This document shows, in pieces, positions 1-8,969 of a stretch of 64,000 nt of DNA (positions are counted from its first letter, which is position 1; each line of letters starts with the position of its first letter). Location of the stretch: positions 1-64,000 of the forward strand of contig NZ_BCTW01000003.1 of assembly GCF_001590965.1 (NCBI RefSeq), written 5' to 3'. The notes beneath the pieces are model-generated. The model did not search any database. It was not told the DNA's origin and worked only from the letters and a program-made list of their open reading frames with translations. The position numbers were made by a program, and so were the translations under genes. The DNA is from Novosphingobium lentum NBRC 107847. Lineage in GTDB: Bacteria > Pseudomonadota > Alphaproteobacteria > Sphingomonadales > Sphingomonadaceae.

Positions 1-67
1 TCAGCTGGGTCCTCGCCGTCTCGCCCTCGGCGTTCGCGGCGGTGATCGTTCCGGTATCGCAGGCCAT
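1..67 (-). CDS. Partial CDS, N-terminus of an unidentified protein
   Basis: Only the first 22 codons are present; the gene runs off the left edge. The ATG at 67 has a strong ribosome binding site (GGGAGG, 7 bases upstream), which is the main reason to believe it. The visible peptide begins MACDTGTITA and shows no signal peptide. It is divergent from the cytochrome c gene at 236, so the two share the 168-base region between them. Function cannot be judged from this fragment. Confidence 0.45.
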   Translation of the reverse strand, partial: MACDTGTITAANAEGETARTQL

Positions 68-160
68 GTCGTATCCTCCCGGCGGTCTGTCGTTCACGTT
101 CGCCTAGGGCGCAGCACGGTCCGGTGCCATAGCACTTTGGTCAAATCGCGGTGACGGCGT

Positions 161-179
161 GGCTCTAAAGTGCAATGTC
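161..179 (+). promoter_or_regulatory. Candidate regulator site 1 of the PQQ island
   Basis: GGCTCTAAAGTGCAATGTC lies 56 bases before the cytochrome c start and matches the motif seen before the alcohol and aldehyde dehydrogenase genes (core CTAARGTnC followed by AAT). An inverted copy, GCACTTTGG, lies at 132-140. Together they could form a dyad for a dimeric regulator. This is inferred by comparison within the window only. Confidence 0.5.
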
Positions 180-235
180 GGACCGGTGCGCTGCATGCCA
201 AGACACCCCGCACAACGAGCTGAACCGAGGATGCC

Positions 236-850
236 ATGCGCCTGATCTCCATTTCCGCGTTCGCCGCGCTCGCGCTGGCTGGGTGTTCGGGCCAAGTGCC
301 CGACACCAGCGCCACCGACGAGGCGACCGCAACTGCCGACAGCACCGCCGCTGCACCGGACGCCGCGTCGGACGTCGCCACGCCTGCGCCCGAGGCTTCG
401 GCCAGCGCATCGCCGTCACCGAGCGCATCGGCCTCGCCGAGCGCGACGCCCGGCGCCAACGCTTCGACCCCCGCCGCAAAGACCGCCGGGGCCGCCAAGG
501 CTGTCGCCACGCTCGCACCCGTTGCCGCGCCGACGAAACTCGCGGCTGCCGCAGTCACCCCGCCACCCACGTTCGCGCGGTGCGCGGTGTGCCACAACGC
601 AGAAAAGGGCGCGGGCGACAAGATCGGCCCCAATCTCTACGGCATCTACGGCACCAAGGCGGCGGCCGTCGGCAGTTACGCTTTCTCCGATGCGCTGAAG
701 GGTGCGGGCCTGACGTGGAACGAGGCGACGCTCGACACCTGGATATCCGGACCGATGGCGATGGTGCCCGGCACGCGGATGAGCTTTCCCGGCATCAAGG
801 ATCCGGCCAAGCGCGCCGAGATCATCGCGTTCCTCAAGGCGTCGCGCTGA
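236..850 (+). CDS. Lipoprotein-type class I cytochrome c
   Basis: A 204-residue monohaem cytochrome c. The N-terminus is a lipoprotein signal with lipobox LALAGC (Cys17), so it should be anchored in a membrane facing the periplasm. Residues 20-110 form a low-complexity linker rich in Ala, Ser, Thr and Pro. The haem motif CAVCH is at 116-120 and the probable Met ligand lies in PGTRMSFPG near the C-terminus. It resembles cytochrome c2/c-556-like electron carriers. Beside a quinoprotein dehydrogenase cluster, with a site like those upstream of the dehydrogenases, it could accept electrons from that enzyme and pass them to the oxidase. The linker looks like a tether. The exact partner is inferred. 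Confidence 0.85.
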   Translation: MRLISISAFAALALAGCSGQVPDTSATDEATATADSTAAAPDAASDVATPAPEASASASPSPSASASPSATPGANASTPAAKTAGAAKAVATLAPVAAPTKLAAAAVTPPPTFARCAVCHNAEKGAGDKIGPNLYGIYGTKAAAVGSYAFSDALKGAGLTWNEATLDTWISGPMAMVPGTRMSFPGIKDPAKRAEIIAFLKASR

Positions 851-863
851 GCGACCAACCGGC

Positions 864-3128
864 CTAGAACCGCGCGGCCACCGACACCCGCAGGCGGCGC
901 GGCGCCCCAGGGGCGTAGGCGCGCGGGTTGGTGGCGCCGGGGGCTTCGGCCAGCACGACAGCGCCGGTTTGCGCGAACGTGCCGAACGTGGCGTAACGCT
1001 TGTCGAACAGGTTGGTGACTTGCGCGGTCACCGCCAACCCGCTGCTCCAGCTGCGCCGCAGCCGCAGCCCGGCAATGGCAAAGCCGGGCAGCGGGGCGTT
1101 GGCATTGCTTTCGTCGCCCACCAGCACCTGGCCCGATTGCGCCTCGATCGACAGCCCGGCAAGCCATCCGTCGCGCTGGTAACTGACGTCGAGATTGGCC
1201 GAGTGGCGTGGCAGGCCGGGCAGTCGTGCTCCTGGGGACACCGAAATCGTGCCATCGGGGTCGGCGGCGGGATTGTTGGGGCTGCTGGCAACGAAGCCGT
1301 CGCGAAAGCGTGCATCGGTGAAGGCGTAGCCCGCGCTAACCTGCCAACCGCCGCGCTGCCACCGGGCGCTCAGTTCCACGCCCTGCCGCCGGCTGCGTCC
1401 GCCGTTGACGAAAAAGGCGCGGCCGCTGATCGTCGAGGCCACGCGGCGGATGTCGTCGCTGGTGTCGGTGCGCCACAGCTCGACATGCCACGACAGCGCG
1501 TCGCCGGTGTGGCGCACGCCTGCGCTCCAGTGGCGCGCGATCACCTGCCTGAGCGGCGGGTCGGCGACGAAGAAGCTGGCGAGTGCGCACGGCGCGGCGG
1601 GGTCGGCGCACGACAGTTCGGCCGGGGTCGGCGTGCGGCTGGTGGTGGCAAAGCCGGCATGGAGTTCGATGGCCGGGGCGGGGGTGTAGTCGAGCTCGAC
1701 CGAGGGGTTGAGCCGCGCGAAGCGGTGGCTGCCGTTCAGCGCGGTGCCGAGCTGGTCGTCGAGCGTCACGCGGTTGACCGCCCAGCGCGCGCCGGCCTCG
1801 AGCCGCAGCGTCGCGGTGAGCGGCAGCGCGACTTCGCCGAACAGCGAGGTGTCGCGCAAGTGCGAGGCGACGTCGACCGGGGTGATCGCGCCGTCGGCGG
1901 TGGACAGCACCGTACCGCCATCGGGTCCGATCGCCCCAATCGCGCGATCCGCGCCGAGTGATCCCAGCGCGGCGACCGCGCGGAAGCGCGTGTCGGCGCG
2001 TTCATGGACCATCCCCAGCGCGATGCGGCGGGTGCCCTTGTCGGTCTCGCTGGTGGACAGCCACTGCACGCTGACGCCGCCCGAAGTGGTGTGTTCATCA
2101 CCGCGATTGAGCACGCCGTAGGCGGGGATCGCGGGATCGAAAGCGACCGGGTGCCCGGCGGGATCGAGCAATGGCGATGCCGCGCCCGCATCACCGGTGG
2201 CGCACAGCGTGGCCGGATTGCCGGGGCAGGCGTCGAACTCGGCCAGGTCGCCGCTGCCGCTGGTGCGATGCAGGTGGGCGAGGTGGACGCTTCCCTCGAT
2301 CCGGTTGCCCCGGCCCAGATCGACCCACGGCTGCAGCGCGATCCGGGCATAGCGGCTGCGGGTGGTGTCGGGCTGGGTGAACACGGCGACATACCGCGCC
2401 GCGAGCAGCTCGACCGGCGCCACCCCGTCGCCGCCCAGCCGCGTGTCCGCTGCGTTGGCGCGCAGGGCAAAGCCCCAGTTCGCGCCATCGTGGGTCAGGG
2501 TCGTGCCCAGCCGGTACAGCCGCGAAGCGCTGGCGTCGCGCCAGCCGGGATCGCGGATCGCGTCGCCTGCGACCAGCACGCTGTCGGACCCGCGCGTCAC
2601 GCCGATGCTGGCGCTGCCGCCAACGCCGCCGATCGAATCGCCGTTCACCGACGCGCGCACGCCGGGCAGGTCGCGCGCGGAGGCGCTTTGCAGCAGCACC
2701 ACGCCGCCCAGCGCGTTGCGGCCATAGACCGGGCTGGCGGCGCGCAGTTCGGCGCGGACGAGCATCGCTTCGGGCAGGAGATCGAGCGCCAGCGTATCGC
2801 CGAACGGTTGGTTGAAGCGGATGCCGTCGAGATAGACCGCCAGCCCCTGTTCGGTGCCTTGCACCGCGCTGGCGCCATAGCCGCGCCAGATCACGCCCTG
2901 CTGCCATTCGTTGCCCTCGGCATCGGCCAGCGTGACGCCCGGGGCCTCGCGGCGCAGCGCGGCTGCCAGATCGCTGCGTGCGCCCGCCATGATGGCGGCG
3001 GCGTCGATCCCGCTGGCCTCCTCGGCATCGATTGCGCCACCCGGCGCGGTGACCACGATCGGGGCAGGGCTGGGTGCGGGTGCGTCGGCGACCGTCAGCG
3101 CCGCCGCCAGCACGGCGACAGGCAGCAT
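864..3128 (-). CDS. TonB-dependent outer-membrane receptor
   Basis: A 754-residue receptor with a signal peptide starting MLPVAVLAAAL, a plug domain (about residues 30-160, with VYLDGIRFN and VYGRNALGG) and a long beta-barrel ending in Phe, as expected for BAM-assembled barrels. The frame is open further upstream, but the ATG at 3128 overlaps the stop of the cytochrome b gene by one base (TGATG), so translation is probably coupled and the longer reading is an artefact. It is the last gene of a receptor / cytochrome b / receptor operon. Transport substrate is not visible. Next to a PQQ-enzyme island, PQQ or a metal chelate such as a lanthanophore is a reasonable guess. Confidence 0.88.
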   Translation of the reverse strand: MLPVAVLAAALTVADAPAPSPAPIVVTAPGGAIDAEEASGIDAAAIMAGARSDLAAALRREAPGVTLADAEGNEWQQGVIWRGYGASAVQGTEQGLAVYLDGIRFNQPFGDTLALDLLPEAMLVRAELRAASPVYGRNALGGVVLLQSASARDLPGVRASVNGDSIGGVGGSASIGVTRGSDSVLVAGDAIRDPGWRDASASRLYRLGTTLTHDGANWGFALRANAADTRLGGDGVAPVELLAARYVAVFTQPDTTRSRYARIALQPWVDLGRGNRIEGSVHLAHLHRTSGSGDLAEFDACPGNPATLCATGDAGAASPLLDPAGHPVAFDPAIPAYGVLNRGDEHTTSGGVSVQWLSTSETDKGTRRIALGMVHERADTRFRAVAALGSLGADRAIGAIGPDGGTVLSTADGAITPVDVASHLRDTSLFGEVALPLTATLRLEAGARWAVNRVTLDDQLGTALNGSHRFARLNPSVELDYTPAPAIELHAGFATTSRTPTPAELSCADPAAPCALASFFVADPPLRQVIARHWSAGVRHTGDALSWHVELWRTDTSDDIRRVASTISGRAFFVNGGRSRRQGVELSARWQRGGWQVSAGYAFTDARFRDGFVASSPNNPAADPDGTISVSPGARLPGLPRHSANLDVSYQRDGWLAGLSIEAQSGQVLVGDESNANAPLPGFAIAGLRLRRSWSSGLAVTAQVTNLFDKRYATFGTFAQTGAVVLAEAPGATNPRAYAPGAPRRLRVSVAARF

Positions 3129-3652
3129 CACAGCATCCGGCGCAACACACCGTCGCGCACGACGAAGCGGTGGTGCACCGCGGCCCCGATGTGGAGCGCC
3201 AGGAGCGCGACGAACAGCCAGCCCATCAGCTCGTGGCTTTCGTGGCTGACCGCGAAGGCAGTGCTGCCCTTGGTCACCGGCAGGCGCGGCACGCCGAACA
3301 GGCCGAACCACGTCAGCGGGTAGGTTCCGGCGGACGACATCGCCCATCCGGTCAGCGGCATCGCGATCATCAGGCCATAGAACAGCGCATGGACCGCATG
3401 GGCGGCGCGGCGCTGGTGCAGGCCCATCGTGTCGGGCCAGCCGGGCATCCGCCACTTCAGCCGCCAGCCCAGCCGGACCAGCGACAGGGCAAGGATCGTC
3501 AGCCCGCTCGCCTTGTGGAACGGCATCGGCTGCCACACCGGCTTCAGCGCATCATGGAACAGGCCGGTAAGCAGGTTCGCGACGATCAGCGCGGCGATGA
3601 TCCAGTGCAGCGTGCGCGCAAGCCGGTTATAGCGGGCGACGGAACCGTTCAC
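3128..3652 (-). CDS. Cytochrome b561-family membrane protein
   Basis: A 174-residue four-helix membrane cytochrome b with His residues placed as haem ligands: LHW near residue 17, FHKASG near 45, and SHESHE and ALHIGAAVHH in the last third. I chose the GTG at 3652 because it overlaps the upstream receptor stop as GTGA, while the ATG 27 bases earlier would overlap more deeply and lacks a clear ribosome site. It is sandwiched between two TonB receptors with overlapping stops on both sides, so the three are co-translated. Members of this family shuttle electrons across or near the inner membrane. Here it may reduce imported metal or serve the periplasmic dehydrogenase chain (inference). Confidence 0.85.
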   Translation of the reverse strand: MNGSVARYNRLARTLHWIIAALIVANLLTGLFHDALKPVWQPMPFHKASGLTILALSLVRLGWRLKWRMPGWPDTMGLHQRRAAHAVHALFYGLMIAMPLTGWAMSSAGTYPLTWFGLFGVPRLPVTKGSTAFAVSHESHELMGWLFVALLALHIGAAVHHRFVVRDGVLRRML

Positions 3653-5730
3653 CGCACCCTGACCTTGATCCCCGCCCACAGCGTGCGCGGGGTGCCGAGG
3701 TCGATCGAGCCGCCCTGGTTGCGGGTGACGATGTCCGCGCCGGTCAGGTTTTCTCCGCGCAGCACGATCGCGAACGGACCGGCGACGGGCACTTCGAGAT
3801 AGGCGTCGATGGTGGTGGCGGGCGGCAGGCTGTCGACTTGCAGGTCATCCTCGTACTGCAGGCCGGTGTGGCGCAGCGTGGCGGCCAGCGTCCAGTCGTC
3901 GCGCGGGTGCCATGACAGCGTGGCGCTCATCGCGATTTTCGGCGTTTGCGCGGGGCGCTTGCCATCAAGCGCGGCGGACGCGCCGCTTGCCTCGACCTTG
4001 GCGTCGGTCAGCGCCAGCGACCCGTCCAGGCCGACGCGGCCCACGCGCAGCGCCGCGCCGAATTCCAGCCCGCGCGCGCGGATCGCATCGACGTTGAAGC
4101 GCTGGCGGGTGATCGTGGTGGCGGTGGAGGCCAGCGTGACGTTGGCGATCGCATCGAGCACCTTGTTGTCGAACGCGGTGGCCGACAGCGTCAGCGCGGG
4201 GAAGGGCTTTACATCGACGCCCGCCTCGAACCCGCGCAGGCGCTCGTTGCGCAAGGCGGCGTTGGCGCGGGTGGTGGTGGTGATCACGGTCTTGGAACCA
4301 GCCCCTGTCGCGGCCAGCGCGAACGTGCGGTACAGTTCGTTCAGCGTCGGCTGGCGCATGCCGGTGTAGGCCGACGCGCGCAGCGACAGGCCGGGCAGCG
4401 GGGTCAACACCGCGCCGCCGCGAAAGCTGCCCTGCCAGCCCGCGCGATCGGGGTAGGCGACGTCGCCGGTGACGACGCCCGCGGCCGTAGTGGTGCGCAA
4501 GTGGCCCGCCGAGATCGTCCAGCGATCGGCGCGCGCGCCTGCGGTCAGCACCAGCGCACCGAACGTCCAGTCATCCTGCACGAACAGCCCGACATCGCCG
4601 TTGCGCCCGCCGGCGGCGCGCCGCGCGGTGATCGCGCCGGTGGCGGGGTTGTACGCATCCTCGCGCCCTTCGCCGCTGGCGTTGCGCCAGTCCGCGCCCA
4701 GCCGCAGCACATGCCCGCCACCCACGGGCGGACGCAGTTCGATCTTGCCGCCGACGCCGGTGGAGGGCGTGGCATGCTGGTCCAGCGTCTTTTTGAAGCT
4801 GGTCGAGCTGATCACGATATTGGTGAAATTGCGCGCCTGGATATAGCCGAGCACGTCGAACTGCCATGGCCCGTGCCCGACCACGCGCAAGCTGGCGTCC
4901 TCGCCGCTCGAGGTGCTGTCGGCCCCGGCAAAGCGCAGCGTGCGGTGGTCCGAAAAGCCCAGACCCCGCGCCTGCAGCTCGATCGTGTCGGTCAGCGGAG
5001 CGACCCCACGGATGCCCACGGACCAGCTGTCGTACTTCGACTTCACGCTTAGCGGCACGCGCTGGCTGGAGGGCGTGGTCCAGAACCCCTGGCCGCGATC
5101 CCAGCGGCCCGAGACGACCGCAAAGCCGCTTCCGATGGTGGGCGCGAACGTGCCCGAAAGCTCGGTCTCGCCGCGATCGTCGACGAGCGCGCTCGCACCG
5201 AGCAGGCCCAGTTGCGCGGCATCGGCGCTGGCGAGGTCGATCGTGCCCGCAACCGCGCCCGCACCGAACGCGCCCGATCCGCCGCCGCGCGTGACCCGGG
5301 CCGAGGCGAGGCGTTCGGGCGCAATCGCGCTCAGCGGGATCGAGCCGAAGAATGGATCGGCCATCGGCACCCCGTCGAGCAGCACCAGCGTGCGGCTGCT
5401 CGCATTGCCGCCCAGCGCGCGCAAGGTCACCCCTTGCGCCGATGGGTTGGCGGCGCGGCTGTCGGAGCGGCGGAACTGCTGGAAGCCCGCGACCGACGAC
5501 AGCGCGTCCTCGATCCGGCCCGATGCGGTGGCGGTCAGCCGGTCGCGCGCGATCGTCTGCAGGTCATAAGCGGGCGCTGCCGGCGTGTCGGGCAGGCCGG
5601 TCCCGGTCACGACGATCTGCGGCGGCGATGCCTCGTCTGCATGCGCGGCAACGGGCAGGGCGCTCAGGGCGGCGGCCAGCAGCTTCAGCCGGGCGTGGGT
5701 GCGGGGGTTGCGGCAGTCAGGAAGGGGCAT
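3649..5730 (-). CDS. TonB-dependent outer-membrane receptor
   Basis: A 693-residue receptor. After a basic N-terminus there is a hydrophobic signal segment ending AHA-D near residue 32, then a TonB-box-like PQIVVTG, a plug (to about residue 165, with LVLLDGVPMADPFFG) and a barrel ending IKVRVR. The C-terminal residue is Arg, not the usual aromatic. Size and plug resemble vitamin B12/YncD-like receptors; YncD-type proteins (PqqU) import PQQ, which would suit this neighbourhood, but similarity cannot be measured here. It heads a three-gene operon with cytochrome b561 and a second receptor. The ribosome site before the ATG is weak. Confidence 0.88.
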   Translation of the reverse strand: MPLPDCRNPRTHARLKLLAAALSALPVAAHADEASPPQIVVTGTGLPDTPAAPAYDLQTIARDRLTATASGRIEDALSSVAGFQQFRRSDSRAANPSAQGVTLRALGGNASSRTLVLLDGVPMADPFFGSIPLSAIAPERLASARVTRGGGSGAFGAGAVAGTIDLASADAAQLGLLGASALVDDRGETELSGTFAPTIGSGFAVVSGRWDRGQGFWTTPSSQRVPLSVKSKYDSWSVGIRGVAPLTDTIELQARGLGFSDHRTLRFAGADSTSSGEDASLRVVGHGPWQFDVLGYIQARNFTNIVISSTSFKKTLDQHATPSTGVGGKIELRPPVGGGHVLRLGADWRNASGEGREDAYNPATGAITARRAAGGRNGDVGLFVQDDWTFGALVLTAGARADRWTISAGHLRTTTAAGVVTGDVAYPDRAGWQGSFRGGAVLTPLPGLSLRASAYTGMRQPTLNELYRTFALAATGAGSKTVITTTTRANAALRNERLRGFEAGVDVKPFPALTLSATAFDNKVLDAIANVTLASTATTITRQRFNVDAIRARGLEFGAALRVGRVGLDGSLALTDAKVEASGASAALDGKRPAQTPKIAMSATLSWHPRDDWTLAATLRHTGLQYEDDLQVDSLPPATTIDAYLEVPVAGPFAIVLRGENLTGADIVTRNQGGSIDLGTPRTLWAGIKVRVR

Positions 5731-5786
5731 GGGCGATCAATTTCCGATGGGCTTGGCCAGGACAGGTTCGGGCGGCCGTGTCACCA

Positions 5787-5809
5787 CGACCGCCCGACGG
5801 GGCCGGTCG
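5787..5809 (-). terminator. Possible hairpin after the porin gene
   Basis: CGACCG and CGGTCG pair around an 11-base loop between the porin stop and the downstream receptor start. The stem is short and has no U tract, so it is a weak terminator candidate. Confidence 0.25.
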
Positions 5810-5855
5810 ACATGCCCATAGGCGCGGCGACCGTCTGCTTCCAGCGGGGAGAGCG

Positions 5856-7265
5856 CTAGAAGAACAGGATTCCACCCACGGCCAGTGCGTTGCTGGCGGC
5901 TTCGTTGCCGTTGTGCGCCTCGGACTTGGTGTGGATGTATTCGCCGATCAGCGTGACCCAGCTGGTCAGGCCGTAGCGCAGCTGACCCACGTAACTCGAA
6001 TTCTTGTCGAGCAGCGTCGGGTTGGCGACGGCGTCGGCGGCGTTGGCATAGTCGAGGTAGCTCGCGCCGTAACTGCCGCCGAGGCCCAGCTTGCCCAGCG
6101 TGACCAGCGCCTGGCCGTAGAACCCGTGGCTCTTGCGCGGGTTGCCGAACGCATCGGTGTCGAACAGGTTGAGCACGGTGGTGCCCAGCCCCTTGCCGTC
6201 ATAGTAATAGCCGGTCAGCGCGACCGGGCCGACGGTGATCTTGGCACCTGTATCGAAGCCGCGACCGGTGTAGCTGGTCAGGCCCGCGCCCAGCGTATCG
6301 TGCTTTTGGGTAATGCCCGACAGCCACAGCCGCGCGCCGATGTCACCGAACTTGCCGTCATAGGTGATCTTGCCCTGGAAACCGGGGCTCTTGTTGCCCT
6401 GTGCCGGCGCGGACAGCGATTCTAACGGCTGGAACACGCCGAACTGAGCCTGCAGACCGCCCAGGTTGGGCGTGGAATACGTGATCTGCGGCTGGAAGTC
6501 GGTGTAGATGTAGCCGATGCCGATGCGGCCGAGCGTGGTGTTGCCGGGCGCGACATTGCCGCCGGGGCTGCCCGACGATAGCAGCGTAATGTCGTTGAGA
6601 ATGCCCTCGGACCCGAACAGCCCGATGTCGCGTCCGATCTTGAGTTCGCCCAGGCCGTGACGGCCGATGGTCATGTAGGTCTGGCGGAAATCGATCCCGG
6701 CGGTGCCCAGCGCGGTCGGCTGGCCGCCGTTGTTGGCGCCGAGCGCGCCGTAGGCGGTGCTGTTGATGCCGGGGTACATGCCAAAGTGCGCGCCGATGTC
6801 CCAGCCGCCCTGCGTGGTCGATACCTCGACCTTGAGGAAGCCCGGCAGCAACCCGTTGCGCACCGCGCTGCTGTTGTTGCCGCCGACCGCCGCAACCCCG
6901 CCGACGACTGCGGTGGTGGCGCTGGCGGTGGCGGGATTGTCGTGGACGTAGAACCCGTTGACCGATCCCGAGAAGCGGATCGTGGCGCCGCCGGCTTCGA
7001 AGCCGATGCCGCTTTCGGTCATGTGGACCACGCGCTTGTCGTTGAGCGCGGCTTCGGCTTGCGCCATCGCCGGGGCAGGCGCGGCGGCGGCCTTGGCCTG
7101 GTCGGCCATTTCCTGCTGCATCAGCTCGTTGTAGTCCTCGTCGCTGAGGATGCCCTTCTCGTGCAGGCGCTTGAGCAGCGCCTCGCTGGTGGACGCCTGG
7201 GCGGCCGTGGCGGTCAGCGCCAGTGCGGCGGTGGCGGCGCAGGCCAGCAGGTAGTTGCCTCTCAT
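5856..7265 (-). CDS. Outer-membrane porin
   Basis: About 469 residues. A signal peptide ending near AAQA is followed by a short coiled segment (LLKRLHEKGILSDEDYNELM) of the kind seen at the start of phosphate-selective/OprO-like and other alphaproteobacterial porins, then a glycine- and aromatic-rich barrel ending GGILFF. Three ATG codons occur in tandem (7271, 7268, 7265). The run GGGGG abuts the first, so the third gives the best spacing. It stands alone with its own promoter region, which carries two copies of the island motif at 7332-7364. It may let the alcohol substrate or cofactor into the periplasm (inference). Confidence 0.8.
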   Translation of the reverse strand: MRGNYLLACAATAALALTATAAQASTSEALLKRLHEKGILSDEDYNELMQQEMADQAKAAAAPAPAMAQAEAALNDKRVVHMTESGIGFEAGGATIRFSGSVNGFYVHDNPATASATTAVVGGVAAVGGNNSSAVRNGLLPGFLKVEVSTTQGGWDIGAHFGMYPGINSTAYGALGANNGGQPTALGTAGIDFRQTYMTIGRHGLGELKIGRDIGLFGSEGILNDITLLSSGSPGGNVAPGNTTLGRIGIGYIYTDFQPQITYSTPNLGGLQAQFGVFQPLESLSAPAQGNKSPGFQGKITYDGKFGDIGARLWLSGITQKHDTLGAGLTSYTGRGFDTGAKITVGPVALTGYYYDGKGLGTTVLNLFDTDAFGNPRKSHGFYGQALVTLGKLGLGGSYGASYLDYANAADAVANPTLLDKNSSYVGQLRYGLTSWVTLIGEYIHTKSEAHNGNEAASNALAVGGILFF

Positions 7266-7331
7266 CATCATCCCCCTTCGGATTTTTATCGTTGCGGTGT
7301 CGGGGGATGATGCGACAGCGGGGCAGCGGCT

Positions 7332-7364
7332 GAAATTGGACTTTGGGCAGTGGTACTTTAGGCC
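7332..7364 (-). promoter_or_regulatory. Candidate regulator sites 2a and 2b of the PQQ island
   Basis: On the minus strand this segment reads GGCCTAAAGTACCA, then two bases, then GCCCAAAGTCCAATTTC. Both parts match the CTAARGTnC core. They lie 67-99 bases upstream of the chosen porin start, in the same orientation as the sites before the dehydrogenase genes. Confidence 0.5.
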
Positions 7365-7398
7365 GACGCGCGTCGGGCAGGGGTGCGCGCAACCGCGA

Positions 7399-8370
7399 TC
7401 AGGGCGCGATGGCCACGCCCCATGGGCCGCCGCCCGCCGGAACCGTGGCGACCACCTTCATTGCGGCGAGATCGACCACGCTGACGTCGTCGCTCAACCC
7501 GTTGGCGACGATCGCCGTGCGGTCGCCCTCGGCCAGCGCGAGGTGCCACGGCCGGTTGCCGACCTTGACGTAGCCGCGCACCGCGCCGCTTGGCACATCG
7601 ACCACCGCGATCGCGTTCGACCGGCCCAGTGCGACGATCGCGGTCTTGCCGTCCTGCGTGAAGCGGATGCCGCAGGGCAGCACTTTGTAGGCGGGCGCAT
7701 CGGGCGGCACGAAGTCGATGGTGCGCACGATCTTGCGCGTGGCGACGTCGACGACGTGGACTTTCTGCCCGGCCTCCGCCGCGATCCACAACTGCGTGCC
7801 ATCGGGCGTGAACTCGACATGGCGCGGGCGCGCCTCGGTCTCGGTGGTGGCCACCGGCGTGTGCGTGGCCAGATCGATCCACGCGACAGTCGAGTCTTCC
7901 TCGCTGGTCACGACCAGCCATTTCGCGTCGGGGCTTTCGGCGACGCCCTCGGGCTCCTTGCCCACCGGCACCTGCCACGCAACGGTGCGGTTGGCGAGGT
8001 CGATGGCGGTGACGGCGGCGTCATCCTCGTTCGCCACGAACAGCAGCTTGCCGTCGCGCGAAGGGAAGAACTGCTCGGGATCCTGCCCCGATGGCAGCGA
8101 GGACATCAGGTGCCCGTCGGCGCGGTCGCGCACTTCGACCGCGTTGTCCTGGCCCACCGCGACGAACACCGCTTTGCCGTCGCGCGACAGGGCAATGCCG
8201 CGCGGGCGGCGCCCGGTCGGCCAGGTCGCGATGACCTTGCCGCTGGGTACGTCGATCACGGTGACCGAATTGCCGCGTTCGTTGGAAATGTAGGCGGTTT
8301 CGGCGGACGTCCGGGGCGTGCCCGCCACCAGCGCCGCGACTGTACCGGCGATGAACAAATGTGTCCTCAT
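7399..8370 (-). CDS. PQQ-catabolism-associated YVTN beta-propeller protein
   Basis: A 323-residue periplasmic protein: a signal peptide (MRTHLFIAGTVAALVAG) followed by about seven YVTN-type blades, each with repeats like NSVTVIDVPSGKVIATWP and GIALSRDGKAVFVA. Proteins of this shape are a known companion of PQQ-dependent alcohol dehydrogenase and quinoprotein ABC gene sets. Their biochemical role is not settled. It is transcribed away from pedF, sharing a promoter region that contains the island motif. A general YVTN protein is the only alternative; the context favours the PQQ-associated subgroup. Confidence 0.82.
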   Translation of the reverse strand: MRTHLFIAGTVAALVAGTPRTSAETAYISNERGNSVTVIDVPSGKVIATWPTGRRPRGIALSRDGKAVFVAVGQDNAVEVRDRADGHLMSSLPSGQDPEQFFPSRDGKLLFVANEDDAAVTAIDLANRTVAWQVPVGKEPEGVAESPDAKWLVVTSEEDSTVAWIDLATHTPVATTETEARPRHVEFTPDGTQLWIAAEAGQKVHVVDVATRKIVRTIDFVPPDAPAYKVLPCGIRFTQDGKTAIVALGRSNAIAVVDVPSGAVRGYVKVGNRPWHLALAEGDRTAIVANGLSDDVSVVDLAAMKVVATVPAGGGPWGVAIAP

Positions 8371-8395
8371 TCCAGCAAACTAGGCCTCCCACAGC

Positions 8396-8411
8396 GCAAT
8401 TGTACTAGACC
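8396..8411 (-). promoter_or_regulatory. Candidate regulator site 3 of the PQQ island
   Basis: Minus strand GGTCTAGTACAATTGC, 25 bases before the beta-propeller start. The TAGTAC element recurs 11 bases further upstream (TAGTAC, plus-strand GTACTA at 8415-8420). It matches the AGTnCAATTGC half of the sites before the alcohol and aldehyde dehydrogenases. It lies between divergent genes and could serve both. Confidence 0.45.
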
Positions 8412-8533
8412 ATGGTACTATGTCCGGCAGGGGCGGGTTTGCCTAGTTTGGCCCGATACCGGCAGTGACCGGCACGGGAAACGAACGGGTCGTGGCGCAA
8501 ATGCGCAAGCCCTCGATAAAGGATGCCTGGGCA

Positions 8534-8968
8534 ATGACCCCCAAATTCGGACGAGTAGCGCTGATCGTGGCGGGAACGCTGGCGTCGCTCAGCGTCGGCT
8601 CGCAACTGATGGCGCACGGCAACGTCACGCCGCAGCCGGTCGACACCACCGCACTGCCCGAGATCGGCGAGGCGTGGCTGACGCACAATCCCTATCGCGG
8701 CAATGCCAAGGCGATCGAGATCGGCGAATCCGCCTATGGCCAGAACTGCGCGCGCTGCCACGGGCTGCAGGCGATGTCGGGCGGGATCGCGCCCGATTTG
8801 CGCTATCTCGAACTGGGCGACACCGGCGACGAATGGTTCGTCCAGCGCTACCAGCACGGCTCCAGCCACGACGGCAAGGTCTACATGCCGCCGCTGGGCG
8901 AAGTGCTGGGCCAGAAGGCCGGCTGGGCGATCCGCAGCTGGCTTGAAACCAAGCATCTGGAAGATTGA
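8534..8968 (+). CDS. pedF: Cytochrome c-550, PedF type
   Basis: A 144-residue monohaem cytochrome. The frame is open from 8465, but the ATG at 8534 is followed by a proper signal peptide (VALIVAGTLASLSVGSQLMA) and preceded by AAAGGA, so I prefer it. Haem motif CARCH, and a Met ligand in VYMPPLG. The sequence around GGIAPDLRYL and RYQHGSSHDGK is characteristic of the c-550 proteins encoded beside quinoprotein ethanol dehydrogenases. It should take electrons from the PQQ enzyme in the periplasm. Its stop is one base before the start of the binding-protein gene, so the two are co-transcribed. Confidence 0.87.
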   Translation: MTPKFGRVALIVAGTLASLSVGSQLMAHGNVTPQPVDTTALPEIGEAWLTHNPYRGNAKAIEIGESAYGQNCARCHGLQAMSGGIAPDLRYLELGDTGDEWFVQRYQHGSSHDGKVYMPPLGEVLGQKAGWAIRSWLETKHLED

Positions 8969-8969
8969 G

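Noticed and set aside
3129-3536. N-terminal extension of the TonB receptor into the cytochrome b561 gene
   Set aside because: It is Arg/Pro-rich, lacks a signal peptide and overlaps a real gene; the ATG at 3128 gives a signal peptide and a TGATG coupling.
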